Of a DNA stretch of 64,000 bases, positions 33,237-43,304 are shown in pieces (position 1 is the stretch's first letter; each line of letters begins with the position of its first letter). The DNA lies in NCBI GenBank assembly GCA_023101725.1, contig JALJCO010008621.1, forward strand, positions 2,463,001-2,527,000, given 5' to 3'. Under the pieces are notes generated by a model, which worked only from the letters and a program-made list of their open reading frames with translations, made no database searches and had not been told where the DNA came from. This DNA comes from Atherinomorus stipes. Its lineage: Eukaryota; Chordata; Actinopteri; Atheriniformes; Atherinidae. Both the position numbers and the translations under genes were made by a program.

Positions 33237-35166
33237 TTTTTATGCACAGAAGATAGAAATACAGTCCAAAAAAAAAAAGAAAAAAAGGATTTAAACACTT
33301 TGAAACGTAATTTAACAAACATGACTGTTTTTAACACATTGTTCCAGAGTCAAAATATGCTTTCCATCCATTTTGAGAAAACTTTTAAAAAATGTTTTTT
33401 GGACACTGTATTTGTCACTGACCCTGGCACATGTACTGCGTGCAGCTGATTGAGTTTGTTAAAACCCTACCTAATACCATGAATAGGACCCCAAGACCAA
33501 AAGGTTTAATAGTAGATTTCTAAGATGTAGGCTGGAGCAAAACGAGGAACAAGGATGAGGATGTTTAAACCACCTTTCAAAGGAAAACTGATCCATAAAA
33601 TTTTCAAGCACACGGTTGACAGAAAACTCCATGCCTGTTTCTTACTAAATATTGCTTAATCACGCTTATCTTTTTTGTGTCCTTCAAGATCATCACGTTT
33701 ACAAGAAACATGAAACATTTCCGCTGGGTTGTTGACATTGTGTTTTTCTCCGACCAAATACAGCATTTTGCTCACATTGAATATGGAAAATTCCAGCATC
33801 ATCGTGTTTGGTAAGTCTTGATCACTTATTTTGTGGTGTATTTGTGCTTAGATGGTTAAAAGCAAAGGACTTAACATTTAGCCCCTGACACAGACAGTCC
33901 TGTGACTCATCTTGTTGATAGGACAAGGGATAGAGGGAAAGACAGATGGATGGAAAACAGCAAAGCAGTGGGAGAAGGAAGGAGTTGCAATAGATACTGT
34001 AAGCTTGGCAGGAGGGAGTAAGAAAAGAAAAAAAAAGAATCATGTGTTTACCAGAGCGGCCAGAGAAAGAAGGAATGCATCTCTAAAGATGAGTCACTAT
34101 TGTTGACAGCCTCTTCATTCTCCTTTTTTCCATCACGACCAACACTAGACAATGAAAAGCCTATTATACTGGCACTTCACAATAATCACACATAATCACA
34201 ACAGTCAATAACTCTGCATGCTGTAAACTGCCTCTTGACACGTGGATTATTGGACGCAATGTTCTGAAGGTTTCTGCATAATACAGGTTGTGCTTTGCCG
34301 CTTTGCTGTGTTAGGCTAAGTTATATCTGAGGAGTAGCTGTGCAAAGAATGACATTATAAAAGTCTTTTAATTTACTGTCCAAAAATCCCTATCATTCCT
34401 CTGACCACATTGGATGTTTGTGACCTTTGTGTTCTGGTATGTACCACACAAATATCCACAAACTTGCCAATGCACACGCAAAGAGTGACTGGTTGTTTTG
34501 TGCTCATTTACGCCATCCATTTGGAATAAAATGTCCTGAAATTGGCCACTGCCATAAGATTTTTAGATTTTAATTGGAATAGGATTTGTTCAAACAGAAT
34601 GTTCTCCTCTGGTAAAAACTGAAGGTTTGCAACTTTTGCTTACACTGACACTGATCTGTCTTGTTACACAACATCTAAAAGGGTTGGCTCACACTTATCA
34701 CAAATATGGTTACCCCAACTGATCTTAATCCACTCAGGATGTTTTATTTGCATTCCAATTCAGTGAAGTAAAGCTGAACAATGTGTGAGGGTGTCATGGT
34801 CATGAAAAATTTGCCTATTTGTCAAACAAATATTTCAAAATATTTAAAACGTCATTTTTGCTTATTTGATGGTACTTGTATACACACTATATAAAAAAAA
34901 AAGCTGGGAAAATATACATGTGCCACAAGAACAGATATTATGGTGTTGACAATCTGTCAAATTCTGTTCTCATTTTTACTTTTTTTATTAACAATGCTGT
35001 TTGGTACACCAGCCTATTGCTGTAGCCTAATAAGGTGGTAATACAAATAAGGCTGACCCACATAGAACTTATATATAAAGCTCATATTTTCAAATTGCAT
35101 GTCAGAATTTGCGGGAAACATTTTATAATATTCATGGAGCTCCAGAACTGTACATCGGCTATTCTT
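33237..35166. other. Unique noncoding sequence
   Basis: AT-rich, with A-runs at 33269-33278 and 34891-34901. No exon or element termini recognised. Confidence 0.6.
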
Positions 35167-35173
35167 ATGGGGG
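35167..35173. repeat. 7-bp target duplication of the long-TIR element (left)
   Basis: ATGGGGG, identical to 43811-43817 at the other end. Because the neighbouring bases are G on the left, the exact edge could shift only if the repeat is shortened. Confidence 0.75.
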
Positions 35174-35631
35174 GGTCCGTGTACCTCTCGGCCATTTGTT
35201 TTTCGTTTTGATAAAAAGCGGGAAAAACAAGTTATCTCCCGTTTTTCGTTTTGAAATTGAAAATCGAAAAACGAACCTTGATCTGATTTTCTATAAAAAG
35301 GTTTATTTTTACAAAGTCGGAAAATAAAATAGGACCAAAATTAGTTTCTCAATCTTACTTTGGCTTGAACCAGAAGAGCGTTCTTCAGCTGCTGCTGCTG
35401 AAACTACCCTGCGGCGTATGGACCAATCACGTGACTTTGTTCGCTCGCACCCACCTCCACCTACTGCTATGGGCTCTGCTTCTACAGCTAGCAGCTTGCC
35501 TTGGGAAATAATGGTTGATTCGTGCTTTTGACTTCTGATCGACATTCCAGGATGGGATTTTATTTTCTAGGCCGCCAGCTGATCCTGAACGACTAGCTAA
35601 ATGTGATGCTGCTATAAAAGGTGATAACTGG
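35174..35631 (+). repeat. Left long terminal inverted repeat
   Basis: Pairs with 43810-43305 plus 36926-36911. The outer 150 bp are built of CGTTTTTCGTTTTGA-type words. The inner part has unique sequence (CTGCGGCGTATGGACCAATCA, TAGCAGCTTGCC, GGCCGCCAGCTGATCCTGAACGA), and its inner edge reads GATAACTGG. Confidence 0.9.
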
Positions 35632-36910
35632 TGACACGCAGCATCAGCACCTGGGTGGTGGGTGTGTCACAAGGTTTGAAAGGTGCACCTCCTGATTCAC
35701 AGCGCTTGTCAAGATGAATGGATGAGGGAGTGGGGTGAGCCCGGCGGTAGTCCTAATTTCTGTTGACCGCGTATTATTTTTTGTGCAGTCTTTTGGTCTA
35801 ACGCTTTAGTCTTTGATTAAGCTGGACATTTGAATCCGCTGAAACAAAAAGAATAAACGGCATCGGTACTGACAGAAGTGCTTTGGAGTTGTTCCCTGGA
35901 ACGCGCGCATCTGACAGATAACCCAGAGTTTAGCCCACGGCGGCACTTTAGTCCCGTTTTACTATAATAATAAGAGAAACCATTCAGTTCAATAATTAAC
36001 AAACGGATGCGGATTGTCAAAGGCTGGCTTAGTTTTGATAACATTTTTGTTATTAATGTAATTTATAATGGTTGAATATAGATTAATGCAGAAAATGTTT
36101 AAGGCTGGAGTCTGACCATCTCTTTTGTGGAGGTGGAATTTACCGAAAAGCAAAATCACAGGTTTCTCTCCATCAGCATAATATCGTTTTCATAGAAACA
36201 TTTCTACAATCTTCCTCCTCTTATACATTTCCACATATCAGTCCAAAATATTCGAGTACACATAAAACTACAAATGGGTGCAGAGTCTCACCCAGGTTAG
36301 CTTTTTGCCACCCATGCGGGATGTAACCAAAGACTGAACAAAAGTTTTTAAAAAAAAATTCTCTGCATATTGAAGACGAAAACAGACCCAGATAATAACG
36401 TTAACACCATGTAAACAATAGGGACATCCCAACATTATATTTAGGGGCTAACGTTACAATAACTGAGAGGAAACTCTGCTGTTTTATATTTAGTGTATTG
36501 ACACCACAAAGGACAATAAAAGTAAGTTTTTATTTGTACTGAGAACTGAAAACTCTCGTTAGCTTGTTGTCTTCTGGTCCTTCTTTTCTCTGGATCGCAG
36601 AGAGACACGAAGATGGACGGAACATCGGCTGGGGAAGGCATGTTGTCACCCGTTTACCTGGGGAAGACACAATAAGCCTTCGTCAGACGTGTTTTGTACA
36701 ATCGACAAACGTGAAGTATCTGGTCATAACAACGTTAAAACAACCACAGTTTGCTTGATTTTAGTGATGCATTATCGTCATTTTAAATGAACTTAGACCA
36801 GCTCACCTAAAATATACTTGGAAAGCGTACAAAACAGAATTAGCAGGAAACTTACCACGGAGAAGTGTTGCTACCAGGCGGCTGCACAGCCGAGAACTCT
36901 CCGATGGCCT
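35632..36910. other. Unique centre of the long-TIR element
   Basis: About 1.28 kb without a transposase domain. On the minus strand there is a splice-like arrangement near the right side, listed separately. The rest is AT-rich. It holds GGAACGCGCGC around 35898 and no long frame. It is probably a deletion derivative of an autonomous element or a non-autonomous filler. Confidence 0.5.
36441..36900 (-). pseudogene. Splice-signal-bearing leader and 66-codon frame (unknown)
   Basis: On the minus strand a possible 5' exon ends at CTTCTCCGTG/GTAAGT (donor near 36857-36852). A pyrimidine-containing acceptor TCTTCCCCAG/G lies near 36660. An ATG at 36641 then opens 66 codons beginning MPSPADVPSIFVSLC with a basic cluster EKRRTRRQQ. 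This could be the start of the transposase gene of the long-TIR element, cut off by a deletion. I do not recognise the protein. All signals are short, so coincidence is possible. Confidence 0.25.
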
Positions 36911-36926
36911 CCAGTTATCACGTTTT
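36911..36926. repeat. 16-bp target duplication of the LINE (3' side)
   Basis: CCAGTTATCACGTTTT, identical to 43289-43304. On the strand that was nicked the original site reads CGTTTT/ATAGC, which matches the preferred L1 endonuclease site TTTT/A. Both copies belong to the right inverted repeat of the host element. Confidence 0.95.
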
Positions 36927-36945
36927 TTTTTTTTTTTTTTTTTTT

Positions 36946-36990
36946 GTTTTGCATAAATGTTTTATTACATTATTGACCAGTAATTAAACC
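36946..36990 (-). repeat. Candidate 3'-transduced segment of the LINE
   Basis: A 45 bp segment lies between two poly(A) tracts of the LINE (poly-T on this strand at 36927-36945 and 36991-37012). In sense it contains AATAAA (complement of 36961-36966) about 15-20 bases before the outer poly(A). This is the pattern of read-through past the element's own signal at a previous locus, then use of a flanking signal. The alternative is that the segment belongs to the family's normal 3' end. Confidence 0.6.
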
Positions 36991-37019
36991 TTTTTTTTTT
37001 TTTTTTTTTTTTAACACAA

Positions 37020-37025
37020 TTTATT
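37020..37025 (-). terminator. LINE's own polyadenylation signal
   Basis: Complement reads AATAAA (in GATGAATAAATTGTGTT), seven bases before the inner poly(A) tract at 37012-36991. The short distance to the tract may explain inefficient use and read-through. Confidence 0.7.
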
Positions 37026-37406
37026 CATCAATCTGTAGTACACAAGACAATATAAGACAATGCACAGATTATATTGTTACAGATTCCTGATTTTCTCCCC
37101 CCATCCACACCCATTACCCCTCCCTCCCAATAACTACTCCCCCCTTCCAAAACATATGTGAAGTAGGTAATGTGAAATTACATACACGTAAAATATACGC
37201 ACAAACAAAAGCAGCAATAATACAGAAATTATAAGTAAGTAAAAGAAAAAGAAAGAGAAAAAGAGAACAAAGAGAAAAAGAAAAAAAAAAAAAAAAAAAA
37301 GAGGAAAAAACAAGTATACCTCCAGGCCACTACCACCGCCACACCACACAGCCTTCCATGTATTTTTTTTAACCTGTCAAGGTCTACTGGTTAAATTCCC
37401 AGGATC

Positions 37407-40400
37407 CTAGATCAACGAAATGGGTTGTGATGTTTTGAAATGAGAGATAAGAGGTTGCCAGTGTTTGTAAAAGTTTTCAGATGATCCACGGACAGCAAAT
37501 TTGATTTTTTCTAGCTTCAGAAATGACATTAAGTCCCGCAGCCAAGAGAAGTTTGGAGGGGGTGATCGAGTTTTCCATAGAAGGAGAATACAACGGCGAG
37601 CAATTAAGGAGGAAAAACAGATTATGTTCCGTTGTTTAGCATTCACTTTGGTACCCTCTTCGGGGGTGCCAAAGATGGCTATCTGAGGTGAAGGAGGCAG
37701 AGGCATTTCCAGGACCCTAGACATAAAGTTAAAAAAAGGATCTCCAATATTCCCTGAGAGTTGGGCATGACCAGAACATATGAGTCAGGTTCGCTGGTGC
37801 CTGAGAACACCTGTCACAAATATCAGACAAGTTTGGGTAGATGCTTGATAGTCTGGCTTTGCTAAGATGGATCCTGTGAAGCACTTTGAACTGGATTAGA
37901 CTAAGTCTTGCACAAGAGGAAGATGTATTTATCGTATTCAGCGCATCACACCACCACTGATCTGACAGAGTGGTACCCAGTTCAGCTTCCCAGTTGGACT
38001 TGATCTTAAGCAGAGCGGGATGAGGGCCTATAGAAAGAAAATCATAAATGAAAGCGATATGACCTTTTGACAGGTCATTAACTGCAGTTATCTTGTCAAT
38101 ACCGGAGGTCTGCGGGGCTTGTGGAAATGATGAAGTGTTGGATTTAGCAAAATTACGAACTTGGAAGTATCTAAACAGATCGGGGGGTTGAAGTTTGAAT
38201 TTAGAGCATAGTTGTGGAAAAGTAGCAAATATGCCGTCGATATAAAGGTCACCTAGGCAGGTCAAACCCTGTTTACTCCAAAAACGGAATCTCGAATCAA
38301 TCTTGCCAGGGCTAAAAAGTGGATTATTGCAGATGGGAGTAGCTAAGGGCAGAGAAGTCCAGCCAAATTGGTGTTTAATTTGTTGCCAAATTTTCAGGGT
38401 AGTGACAACTATGGGATTAGAAGAGTGTTCCCTAGGTTTAGATGGGAGGTTGCTACATACCAAGGCTCTTAGGGATGAAGAGTAGCAAGATGCTGTTTCT
38501 AGTTGGACCCAGTCATTATCTGCATCAGAGAGCCAGATAGCAATTTTATGCATATTTGCTGCCCAATAGTATAGCTGAAAGTTTGGAAGACCCAGTCCAC
38601 CCAATGACTTTTTCCTCTGGAGTAGCGATTTGGAAATTCTTGGGTTTTTACCCCCCCAGATGAAATTGGAAATTTTTGAGTCCACTTGACGAAAGAAGCG
38701 TTTGGGTAGAAAAATAGGCAGACACTGGAATAAGTATAGATATCTTGGGAGCACATTCATTTTGATTGAGTGAACTCTGCCTGCTAAAGAAAGGGGCAAG
38801 TTGTTCCATCTTTGCAGATCAGTTTTTACTCTGGTGGACAGGGCTATAAAATTTTCCTCATATAAGGAATGAAATGAGCTAGTAATGTTGATTCCCAAGT
38901 ATTTAAATCTTGAATTGGATAGTTTAAAGGGGATATCAGATTGAGGTATTGTCTGTGCAAGCTGATTAATTGGAAAGCATTCGCTTTTCTGTATATTTAA
39001 TTTATATCCTGAAAATGTTCCGAAAGAGTTGAGAGTGACTAAGATATGTGGAATGGAGCTCATGGGGTCAGAGACGTATAGGAGCAAGTCATCTGCGTAT
39101 AAGGAGATTTTATGCTCAAGTCCGTTTCTCTTAATACCTAAAAAAAGACTGTGAGTTTTGAGGGCAATTGACAGAGGTTCAATAACGATGGCAAAGAGGA
39201 TGGGGGAAAGAGGGCATCCCTGCCGCGTTCCACGCGAGAGGGGAAAAAAATTGAGAATTCTGGTTGTTCGTACGAACACAGGCTTGTGGGCACGCATAGA
39301 GTAAACGAATCCAAGCTATGAATTTCTCTCCAAATCCAAATTGCTGTAGAGTAAAGAACAGATAGCTCCACTCAACCCGATCGAAAGCTTTCTCTGCGTC
39401 TAGTGATATTACAACTTCAGGACTGGGTGAAGAAGTGGGGGAATATACAATGTTTAGGAGTCTTCGTATATTGGTAAAAGAATGTCGGTTTTTAATAAAC
39501 CCTGTCTGGTCGCTAGAGATAATGGTGGGCAAGATATTCTCAAGTCTGCATGCAAGAATTTTGGCAAGCACCTTTTCATCAACATTAAGAAGCGAAATGG
39601 GTCGGTAAGAGGAGCATAATTTAGGATCTTTATCTTTTTGAGGATCAAAGAAATAGAAGCTTGTGTAAGAGATGGCGGTAGTGTGCCCTGCTTGAGTGAG
39701 TACTCATACATTTCCAAGAGCAATGGAGTCAGTAGACTAGAAAACTTTTTGAAAAATTCCACAGGGAAGCCATCTGGTCCTGGAGACTTCCCGCTTTGCA
39801 TTAATTTGATCGCGTTAGCTATTTCCCTAAGATTTAGTGGTGTCTCCAAACTTTTATGATGTTCCAGAGCTAATTTGGGGATGTTAAGTCCATGGAAGAA
39901 ATTTAGCATGCCAGTATCATCGTCGGGTGAGTCAGATTTATATAGATTTGAATAATAGATCTTGAAAGCTTCATTTATTTCAGAAGGGTTAGTTGTTGCT
40001 GAACCGGAATGGTCTATTATTTCTGTTATTTGTTGGGTAGCCATTTTGCCCCTTAGTTGCTGTGCCAGCAGACGCCCTGCCCGATCTCCATGTTCATATA
40101 ACATTCCGCGAGCTTTAAGCAGGGTTCGTTCTGCGTCTCTGGTGGACAGCAGGTTAAGCTCAGTCTGGAGATCAATTCTCTCTTTGAACAACTCAGGGGA
40201 TGGTGATGTGGAGCATCTGCGATCCAAGTCAGCTACCGCATCTACTAGCTCACGCTGTCTTCTCATTCGCTCTTTGTTTGTGTGGGCAGTATGTGAAATT
40301 ATCTCCCCCCTCAAGAAAGCTTTAAGAGTTTCCCATAATATCGATGGGTTGGTATCTTTAGTTTTGTTGGTTTCCAGAAAGAGCTTGATGGACTGAGTGA

Positions 40401-41223
40401 TGCGGTTGCAGAATTTGGTGTCGGATAAAAGTGTGGGATCCAGTCTCCAGGAGCGACCCATCCGATGCTGGCCTTCTGATTTTAAGTTAAGAATCACTGA
40501 GGAGTGGTCAGAAATAACTATGGAGGAGTATTCAACCGAGACTACAGAGGAAATAAGTGTCTTATCAATAAAGAAATAATCAATACGGGAGTAAGACTGG
40601 TGTACGTGGGAATAGAAAGAGTAACACCTATCAGCTGGGTGGAAAAATCTCCATGGGTCCACACACCCACACTGATCTATGAGGGCAGTTAGCGCTTGCG
40701 ACATTTTAGAAGGTGTGGTAGTTCTACAACTAGATCTGTCTAGGCTGGGGTTAATCGTACAGTTTATGTCTCCGCCGAGTATTAATCTATGGGAGTTTAA
40801 ATTGGGAATTGAGGAAATCAATTTCTTCATAAAGTTTGCATCATCCCAGTTTGGGGCATATACACAGGCAAGGACAACTGGGGACTGATTTAGTGACCCA
40901 TTTACAATTATATACCTCCCGTCAGAGTCGCAGACCGTGCTAGAAGGGGTAAAATTAACATTCTTCTTAATCAAGATTGCTGCACCTCTTGTTTTACTCT
41001 TAAATTTGGAATGAAAGGTTTGACCAATCCAGGGTCTGCCAAGTCGATGGTGATCAGCTATGCACAAGTGTGTTTCTTGCAGGAAGATTATGTCTGCATC
41101 TAAGTGTTTTAGGTGGGAAAAAACTTTAGCACGCTTCACAGGTCCGTTCAAGCCCCCTACATTCCATGAAATAATTTTTACAGAGCCTCCATCTTTCATT
41201 AATCTCTTTGAGTTACATGTCAT
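37407..41223 (-). pseudogene. LINE ORF2: endonuclease-reverse transcriptase, three 1-base shifts
   Basis: Encodes the enzyme that nicks target DNA and copies the element's RNA onto it. The first frame (41223-39454) starts MTCNSKRLMK. It carries an apurinic-type endonuclease with all expected residues: N21 (SWNVGG), E50 (LQETH), Y122 (VYAPN), D152/N154 (GGDIN), D215 (SRIDYFF), D239/H240 (SDHSS). The RT entry motif GKSPGPDGFP lies before the first shift at an A5 (39635-39639). The second frame (39571-39179) has SDQTGFIKNR and motif A SLDAEKAFDRVEW, up to a T7 (39244-39250). The third frame (39297-37729) has motif B RGTRQGCPLSP, motif C YADD (39099-39088) and a CX2CX8HX4C knuckle near its end. 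A third shift at a T7 (37737-37731) leads to the last 105 codons ending at 37407. Total about 1,270 codons. No RNase H domain is visible, as usual for L1. All catalytic motifs are intact, so the shifts are recent or technical. Confidence 0.9.
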
Positions 41224-42265
41224 GAAATCTTGTCATGGTAAAATCAAATTGAAGTGTGATGCGTTGGTCCAGCTGGAAGATAGTGGGATACATATTGGAG
41301 TAGAAGCAGAGTGGCCACTGTTCTTTGGTATAACGGAAAAAAGTAAAGAAAAGAAAGAAAAAGGAGGAAGGAAAATAATAATGAGAGGGAGACATACAAA
41401 ACAAAAAAAAAAAAAAAAAAAAAAAAAAAGACAAAAAAAAACCCATGCTCACCTTCCCTGTGATGAGCTGCAGGAATAGCTATTCACTGGCTTCCGGGTT
41501 AACTAAGCTAAAGCACTATTGACTATACAGGGAGTGCAAGTGAGCTTAAAAGCATAAACATTATGAACACACCAACAAGTATTAACAATCTGTAACAGTG
41601 TAAAAAAAAGTGTGATTCAGAAGAAAATATAAAAGGCGCCTCTTATAACATGCGAGTTAGTTAACACCAACAGGAGCGCATATGAGGCACGTCATACATA
41701 ACAGAAACAACCCATTTTTTAGCAGTGAACTACTCCAAAAGCATAATAAACAGAATTATTTAAATTAAATTAAGAGCATCTAACATTACTCTGCATAATT
41801 AAGGCAAACAGTATCAACCATCACGAATCAGGATGTCATATACTCACGTATCTGTCCTCATTGCATCAATTAGTTGAGGACTCACCACGCTTTAAGGGCG
41901 GGTCCTGATTTTATCGCCAATACGCTAAAGTTAATAATGGGCGGGAATAAAGAGTTCTGTTAGAGTCCAAAATTGTGCACAAAAAAAAATAATGGGCGAC
42001 GTAGGGGATGAGGTTGCGGCTGATGCCATGTGAAAAAAATCATCCAGGTGTTGCGTTGTTGAACGAAACTGATGTTCAGTTCACGTGACTGAGCTCCTAT
42101 AATACGTCCTTCTGAGACAGTAAAAGTACGTGTAAACGCTATGGTGAGAGGTGGTCTTGGTCAGAGTCAAATTGAAGAAGTGAATCCTCAAAAAAGGGCT
42201 TAATGCAGAGAGTTAGACATTAAGTGTAGTATCCGTAATTGTGAAAGCAATGCGGTCCCTTTGGA
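41224..42265 (-). other. LINE inter-ORF spacer with long pyrimidine tract
   Basis: Just over 1 kb between ORF1 stop and the first ORF2 methionine. No long frame is present. In sense direction a poly-T tract of about 40 bases, broken by one or two other bases (complement of 41400-41441), lies about 180 bases before ORF2. The rest is AT-rich. The length is large compared with the mammalian L1 spacer of some tens of bases. It could hold an internal initiation signal or be the remains of an insertion. No target duplication was seen. Confidence 0.6.
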
Positions 42266-43144
42266 TCATTCCGGTAAATTCGCCAGGTGCTGGTTGTAAA
42301 ACATTTCAGCCTCCTCTGCTGTGTGAAACTTGTGATCGGTGCCTTGGTACGTAAATGAAAGCACAGCCGGATGACGGAGGGTGAACTTTATGCCTTTCTT
42401 GTAGAGTTTAGACTTGACCGCGGTGAAAGTGGCCCGTTTCTTAGCAAGCTCGCTGCTCATGTCTGGAAAAATAAAGACTTTATGACCCTGATAGGTGAGT
42501 TGCCCTTTTTTTCTTGCCAGAGCAATTACCTGCTCTCTTTGTTGGTAACGTAGAAAGCGAACTATCATGGCTCGGGGTCGATCCGCTGCTGCTGGTTTGG
42601 GTCTTGGCAGGCGATGAGCCCGGTCGAGCTCCGGTGGTATGGAGAAGGACTCATCTTGCAAAATGTCAACAAAAAAGTGAGAGACGAAATCAGTAGTCGA
42701 GCGTCCCTCGCAGCCCTCCGGTAAGCCGATTATTCTCACATTATTGCGACGAGAGCGGTTTTCGAGGTCTTCTGTCTTGTGTTTGAGGTGGTCGTTTTCT
42801 GTTTGAAGCTGTTTCACCTTAGATTCAAGGCTGCTCAACCTGTCGCTGTGATCAGAGAGAGCAGTTTCCATTCCCGTCATTCGGTGACCGAGGTCCTCCA
42901 CTGTGGTTCGAACCACATTTAGAGTTGTATGGATCGGAGAAAGAGAAGCTTGTATTTCAGCTGAAATCGCGGCTCTGTTCTTTTCCAGTTCAGCTATCAG
43001 GGCAGATATGGTCAGTGTACCGTCAACTTCAGCAGGTGTTGTTGCAGTAGCTACCGGTGAGTTAGCATTAGCCGCTTCCAACGAGGCAGGTCCAGTTGTT
43101 GGGGCTTTTCCTTTCTGACCGCTTGTTTTACCTCTACCAGACAT
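42266..43144 (-). CDS. LINE ORF1 protein (L1 ORF1p / Transposase_22 type)
   Basis: A complete 292-residue frame. The L1 ORF1 protein forms coiled-coil trimers that coat the element's RNA and act as nucleic-acid chaperone in the retrotransposition particle. Visible parts: a basic, low-complexity N-terminus (MSGRGKTSGQKGK, 1-13); a long coiled coil at about 45-132 with heptad hydrophobics (LIAELEKN, LSSLESKVKQLQTENDHL); an RRM-like domain from about 134 (NNVRIIGLPEG) to about 232 with the second strand at RPRAMIVRF (189-197); and a C-terminal domain to 292 (RKKGQLTYQG through HTAEEAEMFYNQ). The start at 43144 is the first ATG in the frame and lies about 144 bases from the element's 5' end. There is no zinc knuckle. 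The frame is unbroken, in contrast to ORF2. Recognition is firm at family level, with the fish L1 subfamily unassigned. Confidence 0.93.
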   Translation of the reverse strand: MSGRGKTSGQKGKAPTTGPASLEAANANSPVATATTPAEVDGTLTISALIAELEKNRAAISAEIQASLSPIHTTLNVVRTTVEDLGHRMTGMETALSDHSDRLSSLESKVKQLQTENDHLKHKTEDLENRSRRNNVRIIGLPEGCEGRSTTDFVSHFFVDILQDESFSIPPELDRAHRLPRPKPAAADRPRAMIVRFLRYQQREQVIALARKKGQLTYQGHKVFIFPDMSSELAKKRATFTAVKSKLYKKGIKFTLRHPAVLSFTYQGTDHKFHTAEEAEMFYNQHLANLPE

Positions 43145-43288
43145 TGTCCAAAGTTAAAATGTAATCCGTTTCCACGACGCTGGGTGTGTTTGGAGTGTAC
43201 TGAAGGTGTGAATGATAGATATTGAAAACGTTTGCTCAGGAGCAACTCCCCAACGCGTCTGCTTCACTCGGTCATCATACCGGAAGTC
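43145..43288 (-). promoter_or_regulatory. LINE 5' UTR and presumed internal promoter
   Basis: About 144 bp from the first base of the element to the ORF1 ATG. L1-type elements are transcribed from a promoter inside their 5' UTR. Here no TATA box is seen and the start is GC-richer than the rest (GGACTTCCGG, GCAGACGCGTTGGGG). Promoter function is inferred from position. Confidence 0.5.
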
Positions 43289-43304
43289 CCAGTTATCACG
43301 TTTT
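43289..43304. repeat. 16-bp target duplication of the LINE (5' side)
   Basis: CCAGTTATCACGTTTT, identical to 36911-36926. It is followed by ATAGCAGCATCAC, which continues the right inverted repeat of the host transposon and so shows the pre-insertion sequence. Confidence 0.95.

Larger units (their letters stand above)
36927..43288 (-). mobile_element. Full-length L1/Tx1-group LINE
   Basis: A 6.36 kb non-LTR retrotransposon on the minus strand, bounded by a 16-bp target duplication. Order in sense direction: a 5' UTR of about 144 bp (43288-43145) beginning GGACTTCCGGTATGATGACC, ORF1 (43144-42266), a spacer of just over 1 kb, ORF2 (41223 to about 37407, three single-base shifts), a 3' UTR of about 390 bp with AATAAA, poly(A), a 45 bp extra segment with its own AATAAA, and a second poly(A). 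ORF1 is uninterrupted and the target duplication is perfect, so the insertion should be fairly young. The assignment rests on the ORF1 fold type and the apurinic-type endonuclease plus reverse transcriptase without RNase H. Confidence 0.93.

Noticed and set aside
36441..36641. Calling the 66-codon frame a functional transposase gene
   Set aside because: Too short and unrecognised. Kept only as a weak relic.
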